A DNA stretch of 7,427 nucleotides from Burkholderiales bacterium (GCA_947456845.1 CANGUJ010000184.1:1-7427), one strand, 5' to 3'; positions 1 through 6,759 are shown, numbered from the stretch's first letter. Program-made: numbers and translations. Notes: generated by a model from the letters alone, not told the origin.

Positions 1-1
1 T

Positions 2-868
2 GTCATTGCAGTGGTCAATCGCAAGGGTGGATCGGGCAAGTCCACGCTGGCAACCCATATCGCGAGCTACCTTGCCGAGCGCGGTTTCGAGGTCATGCTG
101 GGTGATGTGGATCGCCAGCAGTCCTCGCGCCTGTGGCTCGGCCTGCGTCCGCAGAGCCGACCGGTCATCCACGGCTGGACCATCGACGAGCGCAACTTCG
201 CCCGCCCGCCCGCAGGCGTCAAGCACGTGGTACTGGATACGCCCGGCGGATTCCAGGGCGTGGGCCTGATGAAGGTGGCGCTGTATGCCGATGCGATCCT
301 GGTGCCTTCCACCGCCTCCTTGTTCGACCGCCGCGCCGCGGCCGAGTGCGTCAAGGAACTGCGCAGCTTTCCGCGCGTGCAGCTCGGCAAGTGCCGCCTG
401 GCCAGCGTGGGCATGCGCATCGACGGGCGCACCCGCAACGCCGAGATGATCGATGCCTGGGCCCTCGAGCAGGCGCTCGAGCATCTGGGCAGCATCAAGG
501 AGGCGCAGATATACGCGCGCTGCCTGGAGCAGGGCCTGGCGATCTTCGACTTCCCGCGCAACCGGGCCATCGAGGGCTTTCTGGTCGAGTGGCAGCGTAT
601 CTGTGGCTGGCTAGACGGGGTGCTGGCCGCGCAAACCGCTGCCGCGCAGGTCCCCAGTGATTCCGCCAATCCGCAGCCAGCACCGCCATCAAGCGTGCTG
701 CCACGCCCTGCGCCTACGGCTGCGAACAACCTCGCGACTTTGCCGGCACCTTCGGTATTGCCGCGCCCTTCCATCCTTTCCGCTGCGCTCGCCCAGCGGC
801 GCGCCGAAGCCGCCGCTGCTGCGGCCAATGCCAACGTCGTCGAAACCCCCGCCTTCCTGCGTGCCTGA
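2..868 (+). CDS. ParA/MinD-family P-loop ATPase, 5' end cut by window edge
   Basis: A cytosolic ParA/MinD-superfamily ATPase, the kind that positions DNA or protein cargo by nucleotide-dependent dimerisation. Numbering from the GTG at 11, the deviant Walker A is KGGSGKST (5-12, with signature Lys5 and Lys10). The Walker A' region is DVDRQQSS (32-39) and the Walker B is VVLDTPGG (73-80, Asp76). The frame stays open to the left edge and reads V-I-A-V-V-N-R-K, the usual first strand of the family, so GTG 11 is probably not the start; the true start lies a few codons outside. There is no N-terminal helix-turn-helix, so this is the short, Soj/MinD-like form. Residues from about 211 to 285 form a Pro/Ala-rich tail that carries SVLPRP twice (228-233, 248-253) and ends in an Ala-rich helix-like stretch. 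No ParB-like gene follows; the next gene is a transporter. The fold is certain; the cargo is unknown. Confidence 0.9.
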   Translation, partial: VIAVVNRKGGSGKSTLATHIASYLAERGFEVMLGDVDRQQSSRLWLGLRPQSRPVIHGWTIDERNFARPPAGVKHVVLDTPGGFQGVGLMKVALYADAILVPSTASLFDRRAAAECVKELRSFPRVQLGKCRLASVGMRIDGRTRNAEMIDAWALEQALEHLGSIKEAQIYARCLEQGLAIFDFPRNRAIEGFLVEWQRICGWLDGVLAAQTAAAQVPSDSANPQPAPPSSVLPRPAPTAANNLATLPAPSVLPRPSILSAALAQRRAEAAAAAANANVVETPAFLRA

Positions 869-870
869 AC

Positions 871-928
871 CCGCCCGCATGCGGTCGCGGTGATACCCTA
901 CGGGGCTTAGGACAAACCGCCCGCATGC
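871..928 (+). repeat. 12-bp direct repeat CCGCCCGCATGC, two copies 46 bp apart
   Basis: CCGCCCGCATGC occurs at 871-882, just after the ParA-like stop codon, and again at 917-928, where it overlaps the proposed ATG (925) of the transporter gene. Flanking bases are also similar (an A-rich triplet before, GG after). In the first copy the sequence extends into the perfect palindrome CCGCATGCGG (875-884). It could be a paired operator site or chance in GC-rich DNA; the sequence alone does not decide. Confidence 0.5.
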
Positions 929-2211
929 AGGGCGCAACGCCGGCCATGACCGACGCCCGCCATATCCCCACCCCGGCCGACCTCGTCGATTCGCCCTATG
1001 CGGCGATGCGTTTGCTGGTCACGCTCGCACTGATGACCATCGGTAACTGCGGCATGTACGCGGTGGCCGTGATGCTGCCGGCGGTACAGGCGGAATTCGG
1101 CGTCGCGCGCGCCGATGCGTCGCTGCCCTATACCTTGATGATGGTCGGCTTCGGCGTCGGCGGCGTGCTCATGGGCAAGCTGGCCGACCGTTTCGGCGTG
1201 ATGGTGCCGCTCCTGATCGGCGCGGCCAGCCTGGGCCTGGGCTTTCTGGCCGCCGGCATGTCAAGCGGCATCGTCACGCTGGCGTTGGCGCATGGTGTCC
1301 TGATCGGCCTGTTCGGCAGTTCCGCCACCTTCGCGCCGCTGGTGGCGGACACCTCGCTCTGGTTCGCGCGCCGGCGCGGCATCGCGGTGGCGGTATGCGC
1401 CAGCGGCAACTACCTGGCCGGCACCATCTGGCCACCGGTGATCCAGCACTTTGTGGAGGCCATCGGCTGGCGCCAGACCTACTTCTGGATGGCGGCCCTG
1501 ACCTTCGCCAGCATGACGGCGCTGGCGTTTTTCATGCGGCGCCGCCCGCCGCTGGTGGGCGCGTCGGGCGCCGGTGCTGGCGGCCGCGCCGACCTCACCT
1601 CGGACCGGCCGTTCGGCATGACGCCGGGCCAGGCGCAGGCGCTGCTGTGCGTGGCCGCCATCGCCTGCTGCGTGGCCATGGCGATGCCGCAGGTGCATAT
1701 CGTGGCCTATTGCGGCGACCTCGGTTACGGCGCGGCGCGCGGCGCGCAGATGCTCTCCCTGATGCTCGGCTTCGGCATCGCCAGCCGGCTGATCTCCGGC
1801 GCGATCTGCGACCGCATCGGCGGTATTCGAACCCTGCTGCTGGGCTCGGTGCTGCAGGGCGTGGCGCTGCTGCTCTACCTGCCCTTCGATTCGCTCTGGT
1901 CGCTGTACCTGGTCTCCGCCCTGTTCGGCCTGTTCCAGGGCGGCATCGTGCCGGCCTACGCCATCATCGTGCGCGAATACTTCGAGCCCAAGGAGGCCGG
2001 TGCCCGGGTGGGCACGGTGCTCATGTGCAGCCTGCTCGGCATGGCGCTTGGGGGGTGGATGTCGGGCAAGGTGTTCGACCTCACCGGCTCGTACCAGGCG
2101 GCCTTCGTCAACGGGGTCGCCTGGAACCTGGTCAACGTGGCCATCGCGGTGTTCCTGATGTCGAGGGTGCGGCGCCTGGCGGCGCATCCACCCGTGCCCC
2201 GGACCGCCTGA
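925..2211 (+). CDS. Major facilitator superfamily transporter, monocarboxylate/oxalate-like
   Basis: An inner-membrane secondary transporter of about 428 residues with twelve hydrophobic segments (roughly 29-52, 69-86, 92-112, 115-136, 153-175, 183-203, then 236-258, 273-293, 302-320, 325-346, 362-384, 393-413). The two six-helix halves are split by a polar loop at about 204-235. Motif A of the superfamily is clear after helix 2 (GKLADRFG, 84-91) and recurs in the second half (SGAICDRIGG, 291-300). The WFARRRGIA stretch (146-154) before helix 5 resembles monocarboxylate and oxalate:formate-type carriers, which suggests a small organic anion as substrate; this is inference. ATG 925 has only AGGA at 909-912, twelve bases upstream; ATG 946 (MTDARHIP) is an equally possible start. 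It follows the ParA-like gene by 56 nt and precedes the exported amidase by 97 nt. The family is sure; the substrate is not. Confidence 0.9.
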   Translation: MQGATPAMTDARHIPTPADLVDSPYAAMRLLVTLALMTIGNCGMYAVAVMLPAVQAEFGVARADASLPYTLMMVGFGVGGVLMGKLADRFGVMVPLLIGAASLGLGFLAAGMSSGIVTLALAHGVLIGLFGSSATFAPLVADTSLWFARRRGIAVAVCASGNYLAGTIWPPVIQHFVEAIGWRQTYFWMAALTFASMTALAFFMRRRPPLVGASGAGAGGRADLTSDRPFGMTPGQAQALLCVAAIACCVAMAMPQVHIVAYCGDLGYGAARGAQMLSLMLGFGIASRLISGAICDRIGGIRTLLLGSVLQGVALLLYLPFDSLWSLYLVSALFGLFQGGIVPAYAIIVREYFEPKEAGARVGTVLMCSLLGMALGGWMSGKVFDLTGSYQAAFVNGVAWNLVNVAIAVFLMSRVRRLAAHPPVPRTA

Positions 2212-2281
2212 GTGCCGCAATCCGCCTCGCCATGGCCTCGGCGATCCGCTTGCCGAAGGCTGCCGGTGGCGCGGACTCAAG

Positions 2282-2287
2282 TATGAT
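2282..2287 (+). promoter_or_regulatory. Possible -10 box (TATGAT) for the amidase gene
   Basis: TATGAT differs from the sigma-70 consensus at one base and lies 21 bases before the amidase ATG. Transcription would start about 14 bases before that ATG, just upstream of its ribosome binding site. No good -35 hexamer stands 16-18 bases upstream (GCTGCC at 2259-2264 is poor; TTGCCG at 2250-2255 is too far). If real, the amidase need not depend on read-through from the transporter gene. Confidence 0.3.
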
Positions 2288-2296
2288 TTGACGAAT

Positions 2297-2302
2297 GGAG
2301 GG
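2297..2302 (+). promoter_or_regulatory. Ribosome binding site GGAGGG deciding the amidase start
   Basis: GGAGGG lies six bases before ATG 2309, which is ideal spacing. It falls inside the short extension that would be translated from the upstream in-frame TTG at 2288, so it argues for initiation at 2309. Confidence 0.8.
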
Positions 2303-2308
2303 TGGCCG

Positions 2309-3436
2309 ATGAAGCGAAAAATGACCCGGCGGGTCGCCTGGATGGCGGGTGTCCTGCTTGCTGCACAACAGGCGCTGGCCCTGGCCTGCACCGGTATCTC
2401 GCTCAGGAGCGAGGACGGTGGCGTCGTCGTGGCGCGGACCGTCGAGTGGGCCCTGGGCGACGCCAAGCATAACCAGATCGTGGTGTTCCCGCGCGGCAAG
2501 TCCTATCGCGCCCAGACGCCCGACGGCATGAACGGGAAGACCTGGACCGGCAAGCACGGCCTGGTATCGGTGTCGGCATACGACCAGCCCTACGGCCCGG
2601 ACGCCATGAACGAGAAGGGCCTGTACGTCGGCGTCTACTACTTTCCCGGCTACGCCGAGTACAAGCAATACGACAAGAGGCATGCCGCCGATTCGATGAG
2701 CGTGGGCGACTTCATGCAGTGGCTGCTCTCCTCTTTCGAGACCGTCGAGGAAGTCAGGAGGAACCTGGACAAGGTGCGGGTAGTCGATGTCAAGGATCCC
2801 CGTTTCGGCGGGGCGCCGCTGCCCTTCCACTGGAAGATCGCGGATCCGACCGGCGCGAGCATCGTCATCGAGATGGTCAACGGCGGGGAAGTCAAGGTCT
2901 ACGACGCCTTCAGGGGGGTGATCGCCAATTCGCCCACCTACGACTGGCATCTCACGAACCTGCGCAATTACCTCAACCTGAGCACCCAGCCTGCGGCCCC
3001 CCTGAACATCGACGGCAGGGCGGTCGCCCCGTTCGGCGGCGGCTCCGGGTTGGTGGGGCTGCCGGGCGACTTCACGCCGCCGTCGAGGTTCGTGCGCGCC
3101 GCGGTGCTCACGGCGACGGCGCGGCCCCTTCCGACGGCGGTGGAGGCGGTCTTCGAGGCGTTCCGCATCCTCGATGGCTTCAACATCCCGGTCGGCCTGA
3201 CCGCCGCGCGCGGCAAGACCGCGCAGGACATCGAGAGCGCGACCCAGATCACGACCGCGTCCGACCTGAAGAACCGGCGCTATTACTTCCACACCATGAA
3301 CAGCCGCGAGGTCCGCATGATCGACCTGGCGAAGATCGACTTCGGCGCCGTCAGGGAGCAGATGATCGACGGCGACGAGGGAAGAAGGCACACCGTGCGC
3401 GAAATCACCATCCGGCCGTCCGGCGCCGCACGCTGA
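2309..3436 (+). CDS. Exported linear amide C-N hydrolase (choloylglycine hydrolase/penicillin V acylase family)
   Basis: An Ntn-type cysteine amidase of 375 residues, probably periplasmic. Family members cleave linear amides such as bile-salt conjugates, penicillin V or, in some Gram-negatives, acyl-homoserine lactones. The start at 2309 gives a basic n-region, a hydrophobic core and a cleavage site ALA|C, so removal of the signal peptide would expose Cys27 as N-terminal nucleophile. Family active-site positions are recognisable: Arg43 and Glu46 (RTVEW, 16 and 19 residues after Cys), Asn101 (MNEKGL), Asn207 (NSPTYDW, followed by NLRNYL) and Arg260 (PGDFTPPSRFVR). Glu46 stands where bile salt hydrolases and penicillin V acylases usually have Asp. 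Length fits the family. It lies 97 nt after the transporter and converges with the enoyl-CoA hydratase gene. The substrate cannot be predicted; bile salts are less likely than cell-wall, antibiotic or signal amides for such an organism (inference). Confidence 0.92.
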   Translation: MKRKMTRRVAWMAGVLLAAQQALALACTGISLRSEDGGVVVARTVEWALGDAKHNQIVVFPRGKSYRAQTPDGMNGKTWTGKHGLVSVSAYDQPYGPDAMNEKGLYVGVYYFPGYAEYKQYDKRHAADSMSVGDFMQWLLSSFETVEEVRRNLDKVRVVDVKDPRFGGAPLPFHWKIADPTGASIVIEMVNGGEVKVYDAFRGVIANSPTYDWHLTNLRNYLNLSTQPAAPLNIDGRAVAPFGGGSGLVGLPGDFTPPSRFVRAAVLTATARPLPTAVEAVFEAFRILDGFNIPVGLTAARGKTAQDIESATQITTASDLKNRRYYFHTMNSREVRMIDLAKIDFGAVREQMIDGDEGRRHTVREITIRPSGAAR

Positions 3437-3533
3437 CGCTCGCCGCGGGCGCGGCGGGCGGGGTGGGTTCCCGGTAGGCGCCTGGCCCGCTGCATCCGCC
3501 AGGACCGGAGCGGCCAGCGGAGTCCCATGCCGG

Positions 3534-4331
3534 TCATTTGCCCTTGAAGTTCGGTTTTCTCTTTTCGTTGAAGGCCGCGATGCCCTCGCGCCTGTCCTCG
3601 GTATCGAGCAGACGGTAGTACGCCTCGAGTTCCAGCCGGTAGCCGGTGTGCAGGTCGCCCTGCAGCCCGAAGTGGATGGACTTCTTGGCCTGGCGCACCG
3701 ACAAGGGCGCGCAGTGGGCCACACGTTCGGCCGCGGCCAGGGCTTCCCTGACCACCGTACCGGGCTCGCACAGCTTGTTGACCATGCCCCAGGCGTACGC
3801 CTCTTCCGCGGAGAACGGCGTGGCCGAGAGGATCAGTTCCTTGGCGCGCCGTTCGCCCACCGCGCGTGGCAGGTTCTGCGTGCCCATGGCGCCGGGCATG
3901 ATGCCGATGCGGCATTCGGTCTGGGCGAATTTCGCGTCGCGGTCGGCGTAGATGAAGTCGCAGGTCAGCGCCGCCTCCAGGCCGCCGGCATAGCAGATGC
4001 CGTTGACGGCGGCGATCCACGGCACCGGGGATTCGATGCGGGCCTCGGCCGAGCGTTCGGCGATCTCGTGCTGGATGGTCCAGTCGCGGATGCTCTGTGT
4101 GTTGCGCACCTTCAGGTCGCCGCCGGCGGAGAACGCGCGTCCGGCGCCGGTGAGCACCACGCAACGAACCCAATCCGCGTCATGGTGCAGGCGGGTGAGT
4201 AGGTCGCTGGTTTCCTCGGTCATCGTCATGTTCATGGCGTTGAGCACATCCGGCCGGTTCATCGTCACCAGCAGCACGTGGTCGCCGACGCGCTCGGTCA
4301 AGAGGGTTTCGTAGGGGGGCATTTCAAGCAT
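3534..4331 (-). CDS. Enoyl-CoA hydratase/isomerase (crotonase family)
   Basis: A cytosolic crotonase-fold enzyme of 265 residues that would add water to, or isomerise, a 2-enoyl-CoA. The oxyanion-hole segments are FSAGGDLK (67-74) and YAGGLEAALTCDF (114-126). Both acid/base glutamates of true hydratases are present: Glu119 in AGGLE and Glu139 in QTECRIGIMPGAMGTQ, matching Glu144 and Glu164 of rat mitochondrial crotonase. A hydratase is therefore favoured over dehalogenase, decarboxylase or isomerase relatives, which often lack one of them. The C-terminal REGIAAFNEKRKPNFKGK is typical of family members. ATG at 4331 has GGAG five bases upstream; ATG at 4322 is a second choice. It is the last gene of a three-gene run, 64 nt after the CoA-transferase, and probably acts on a thioester made by that enzyme or further metabolised from it (inference). 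The exact substrate is unknown. Confidence 0.93.
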   Translation of the reverse strand: MLEMPPYETLLTERVGDHVLLVTMNRPDVLNAMNMTMTEETSDLLTRLHHDADWVRCVVLTGAGRAFSAGGDLKVRNTQSIRDWTIQHEIAERSAEARIESPVPWIAAVNGICYAGGLEAALTCDFIYADRDAKFAQTECRIGIMPGAMGTQNLPRAVGERRAKELILSATPFSAEEAYAWGMVNKLCEPGTVVREALAAAERVAHCAPLSVRQAKKSIHFGLQGDLHTGYRLELEAYYRLLDTEDRREGIAAFNEKRKPNFKGK

Positions 4332-4395
4332 GGCGGCTCCGCGGGCGTTCGGGCAGGCTGGGGCGGGTTGCCGTCATGGTCTGCCCGGGGAGGGA

Positions 4396-5619
4396 TCAGG
4401 GCGGCGATGGCGCGCGCGGCGCATGCAGCCTGGCTGCGCCCTCGGCCACCATGGCGTCGATCTGCGCATCCGAGAAGCCGGCTTCGGCGAGGATCTCGCG
4501 GGTCTGCGCGCCCAGGTGCGGCGCGGGCAGCCAGTCGCTGCGCGCGCCGCCCGACAGGGTGTTGGCCGGGCGCAGGTCGACGATGGTGCCTTCGGTTGGA
4601 TGCTCGCGCTCCTGCATGAGGCCCACGTCGGCCAGGTGCGGGTCGTCGATCAGCGATTCGAGCGTGTGATACGGGGCGGCCGGGATGTCGTGCGCCTTGC
4701 AGAATTCCAGCCAGAAGGCGGTGGATTTTGTTTTCAGGCCCTCGGCGCGCAAGGCGTAGTACTCGTGCACGTTGGCGAAGCGCGCTGCCACGCTGCAGAA
4801 CTTGGGATGGGTTTTCAGGTGCGCCAGGCCCATGGCGTCGAACAGCGGAAACACCTGCGCGTCGGTGTTGGCCGAAAGCGAGAGGTAGCCGTCGAGCGTC
4901 TTCGAGGGCGCGTAGAACTCGTTCAACAGGCGCGGGTCGCCCGCTTCGCCGAGCGGCGGCACGTAGGTGCGGTTGTAGAGGTGCTCGGTGAGCACCTGCG
5001 TGGCGATGTTCTCGAACATCGGCACCTCGATCGACTGGCCGCGGCCGCACCGTTCGCGGTGGAACAGCGCCATGGCGATCATCTGCACGGCGATCAGCCC
5101 GCTGGTGCGGTCGGCCATCACGTAGGGCACATAGCGCGGTTCGCCGAAAGCCTTCTCGTACAGGCCTGCGACGCCGCCCGCACCCTGGATGATGGGGTCA
5201 TACGCGGGCACCTCGGCGTAGCGGCCGCTCTGGCCGAAGCCGAACATGCCGCAATAGATGATTTTCGGATTGGCGCGGCAGACATCCGAGTAGCCCAGCT
5301 TCATGCGCCCCATCGAGGCCGGGCGCACGTTCCACGTCATCACATCCGCTTTCTCGAGGAGCCGCATCAGGGCGGCGTGTCCGCTCGGGTGTTTGAGGTC
5401 CAGGCAGATGGAACGCTTGTTGCGGTTCAAGTGCAGGAACTTGGGCGCCATGCCGGGTGTGCGTCCGCGGCCGCCGAGATGGCGGCCGATGTCGCCGGCC
5501 GGGCTCTCCACCTTGATGACCTCCGCGCCATGGTCGGCGAGGATCTGCGTGCACAGCGGACCGATCACCACCGAGGTCAGGTCGATGACCCGCACCCCTT
5601 CCAGCATGCCTGATGCCAT
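4396..5619 (-). CDS. Class III (CaiB/BaiF-type) CoA-transferase
   Basis: A cytosolic enzyme of 407 residues that moves CoA from one acyl-CoA to a free carboxylate, activating the acid without ATP. The N-terminal Rossmann-like part has the family pattern GVRVIDLTSVVIGP (8-21), ADHGAEVIKVESP (28-40) and NRNKRSICLDLK (65-76). The aspartate that carries the acyl group as an anhydride/thioester (Asp169 in formyl-CoA transferase) corresponds to Asp170 in YVMADRTSGL. GRGQSIEVPMFE (192-203) and the C-terminal PHLGAQTREIL (367-377) are also typical. ATG 5619 lies only 6 nt after the stop of the binding-protein gene, and its GGAG site (5629-5632) overlaps the end of that gene, which points to translational coupling in one operon. 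The acid and CoA donor cannot be told from sequence; formate/oxalate, carnitine, succinate-linked and aromatic acids are all handled by relatives. Confidence 0.95.
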   Translation of the reverse strand: MASGMLEGVRVIDLTSVVIGPLCTQILADHGAEVIKVESPAGDIGRHLGGRGRTPGMAPKFLHLNRNKRSICLDLKHPSGHAALMRLLEKADVMTWNVRPASMGRMKLGYSDVCRANPKIIYCGMFGFGQSGRYAEVPAYDPIIQGAGGVAGLYEKAFGEPRYVPYVMADRTSGLIAVQMIAMALFHRERCGRGQSIEVPMFENIATQVLTEHLYNRTYVPPLGEAGDPRLLNEFYAPSKTLDGYLSLSANTDAQVFPLFDAMGLAHLKTHPKFCSVAARFANVHEYYALRAEGLKTKSTAFWLEFCKAHDIPAAPYHTLESLIDDPHLADVGLMQEREHPTEGTIVDLRPANTLSGGARSDWLPAPHLGAQTREILAEAGFSDAQIDAMVAEGAARLHAPRAPSPP

Positions 5620-5625
5620 CGCGGC

Positions 5626-6621
5626 CTACTCCGGTTCCATGCCCGCGGCCCGGGTCACGCGCGCCCACATGGCGGTATCCGCGGCCTGGATCTTCGCGAA
5701 TTCCTCCGGGGTGGTCAGGCGTATCGTGCCGCCGGTGTTCTCGTGCGCGGCGCTGTCCGCCCTGACCGCGGCGTGCAGGAGGGCGTTGAGCTTGTTGACG
5801 ATCTCGGGCGGCGTCCTGGCGGGCAGGTAGGCGCCCACCCAGTTGAACAGGTCGTAGTCCGGATAGCCCTGCTCGACCATGGTGGGGATGCCGGGCGCGA
5901 TGGGCAGGCGTTTGCGGCCCGTCACCGCCAGCGCCTTGAGCTTGCCGCCCATCACCTGCGGCATGGCGGTGCGCAGGTCGCTGAAGATCATGCTGACCTG
6001 GCCCCCCAGCAGGTCCGCGAGGGCCTGCGGGGCGCCGCGGTAAGGCACATGCAGGATGTTGGTTCCGCTCATCATCTTGAACATTTCACCGCCGATGCGC
6101 GAAGGCGCGTTGCCGGAGGCGAAGCTGTACTTGCCCGGGTTGGCGCGCGCGAGCGTGGCCAGTTCGGACACGCTGTTGGCGGGGAAGCCGGGCAGCACCA
6201 CCAGCACGAAGTCATTCATCGACAGCGCGGTCACGGGCGTGAAATCCTTCACCGGGTCGTAGGGCAGCTTCTTGAACAGCGCCGGGTTGGCCGCATGGGT
6301 CGTGCCGGTGGTGAACAGCACCGTGTAGCCGTCCGGCGGCGCCTTGGCGACCGCTTCGCAGGCGATGAAGCCGGCCGCGCCGCCGCGGTTGTCCACCACC
6401 ACGGTCTGCCCGGTTGCCTTGGTGAAGTGCGGCGCGATCAGGCGTGCCACCTGGTCGGTCGCGCTGCCGGCCGGAAACGAGATGACGAAGCGCACCGACC
6501 TGTTCGGATAGGCCTCCGTCTGCGCGAGCGCCGCCATCGGCAGCATGCCGATGCCCAGTGCGCCGATAAGAGCGGCCAGTCGGCCGCCCGAGCATCGGCG
6601 AAGGGTGTTGCCGATCATCAT
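5626..6621 (-). CDS. Tripartite tricarboxylate (Bug/TctC) family periplasmic binding protein
   Basis: A periplasmic solute receptor of 331 residues, within the usual 320-330 range. The signal peptide covers about residues 1-33, with an ALA|QTE cleavage site. The hallmark first strand and loop YPNRSVRFVISFPAGSATD (38-56) binds a ligand carboxylate in solved Bug proteins. The second signature, VVVDNRGGAAGFIACEAVAKA, with PPDGYT, spans 74-100; HVPYRGAPQALADLLGG (191-207) and APGIPTMVEQG (242-252) complete the family pattern. The position where relatives have PAGG reads PAGS here. ATG 6621 follows AGGAGG (6630-6635) by eight bases; the next ATG (6618) is less well placed. No TctA/TctB permease gene is present, as is common for the many orphan Bug receptors of Burkholderiales. 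It heads the operon with a CoA-transferase and a hydratase, so a carboxylic acid ligand is likely (inference). Confidence 0.95.
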   Translation of the reverse strand: MMIGNTLRRCSGGRLAALIGALGIGMLPMAALAQTEAYPNRSVRFVISFPAGSATDQVARLIAPHFTKATGQTVVVDNRGGAAGFIACEAVAKAPPDGYTVLFTTGTTHAANPALFKKLPYDPVKDFTPVTALSMNDFVLVVLPGFPANSVSELATLARANPGKYSFASGNAPSRIGGEMFKMMSGTNILHVPYRGAPQALADLLGGQVSMIFSDLRTAMPQVMGGKLKALAVTGRKRLPIAPGIPTMVEQGYPDYDLFNWVGAYLPARTPPEIVNKLNALLHAAVRADSAAHENTGGTIRLTTPEEFAKIQAADTAMWARVTRAAGMEPE

Positions 6622-6667
6622 CTGGCTGTCCTCCTGTTTGTGCGTCCGGGCCGTCGAGGGCGCACGG

Positions 6668-6696
6668 ATCGTTTGGGCCTACCATGCATCTGCCAA
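6668..6696 (-). promoter_or_regulatory. Possible sigma-70 promoter for the binding protein/CoA-transferase/hydratase run
   Basis: On the - strand, TTGGCA (6696-6691, five of six consensus bases) is followed after 17 bases by AACGAT (6673-6668, three of six). This would start transcription about 40 bases before the receptor ATG at 6621. The -10 half is weak, and a palindromic ATGCAT (6684-6689) lies in the spacer. It is a candidate only. Confidence 0.3.
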
Positions 6697-6728
6697 CCCA
6701 TGAAGCATAGCGCAAGGCGGTCGGGGGA

Positions 6729-6759
6729 GACGCGAAGGCGTCGCCCGCCCGGGAGCGGG
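6729..6759. other. Two adjacent short hairpins in the divergent intergenic region
   Basis: GACGC-GAAG-GCGTC (6729-6742) is a perfect five-pair stem with a four-base loop. Immediately after it, CCCGC-CCGGGA-GCGGG (6744-6759) is another five-pair GC stem. Neither is followed by a T run on either strand, so they do not look like ordinary terminators. They lie in the 296-nt stretch (6622-6917) between the binding-protein and sensor genes. Apart from these, an 8-bp palindrome CACCGGTG (6812-6819) and the weak promoter candidate at 6668-6696, I see nothing else there that I can support. Confidence 0.4.

Noticed and set aside
11..13. GTG 11 as the true start of the ParA-like gene
   Set aside because: The frame is open upstream and codes for the expected first beta strand (V-I-A-V) before the Walker A loop, so the gene begins outside the window.
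2288..2293. TTGACG as a -35 box
   Set aside because: A matching -10 would fall inside the amidase coding start, giving no usable leader.
2288..2308. TTG 2288 as start of the amidase
   Set aside because: It would put a seven-residue extension before a complete signal peptide, and the strong GGAGGG site lies inside it at ideal distance from ATG 2309.
3481..3503. CCTGGC...GCCAGG stem between the convergent amidase and hydratase genes as a bidirectional terminator
   Set aside because: Only six base pairs with an 11-base loop and no T-run on either strand; the 97-nt gap otherwise shows nothing I can support.
1261..3724. Long open frames on the - strand opposite the transporter and amidase genes (1261-2499 and 2132-3724)
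   Set aside because: They lie antisense to genes with clear family motifs, overlap each other, are rich in Arg/His/Gly/Ala without any recognisable fold, and are the usual by-product of GC-rich third positions.
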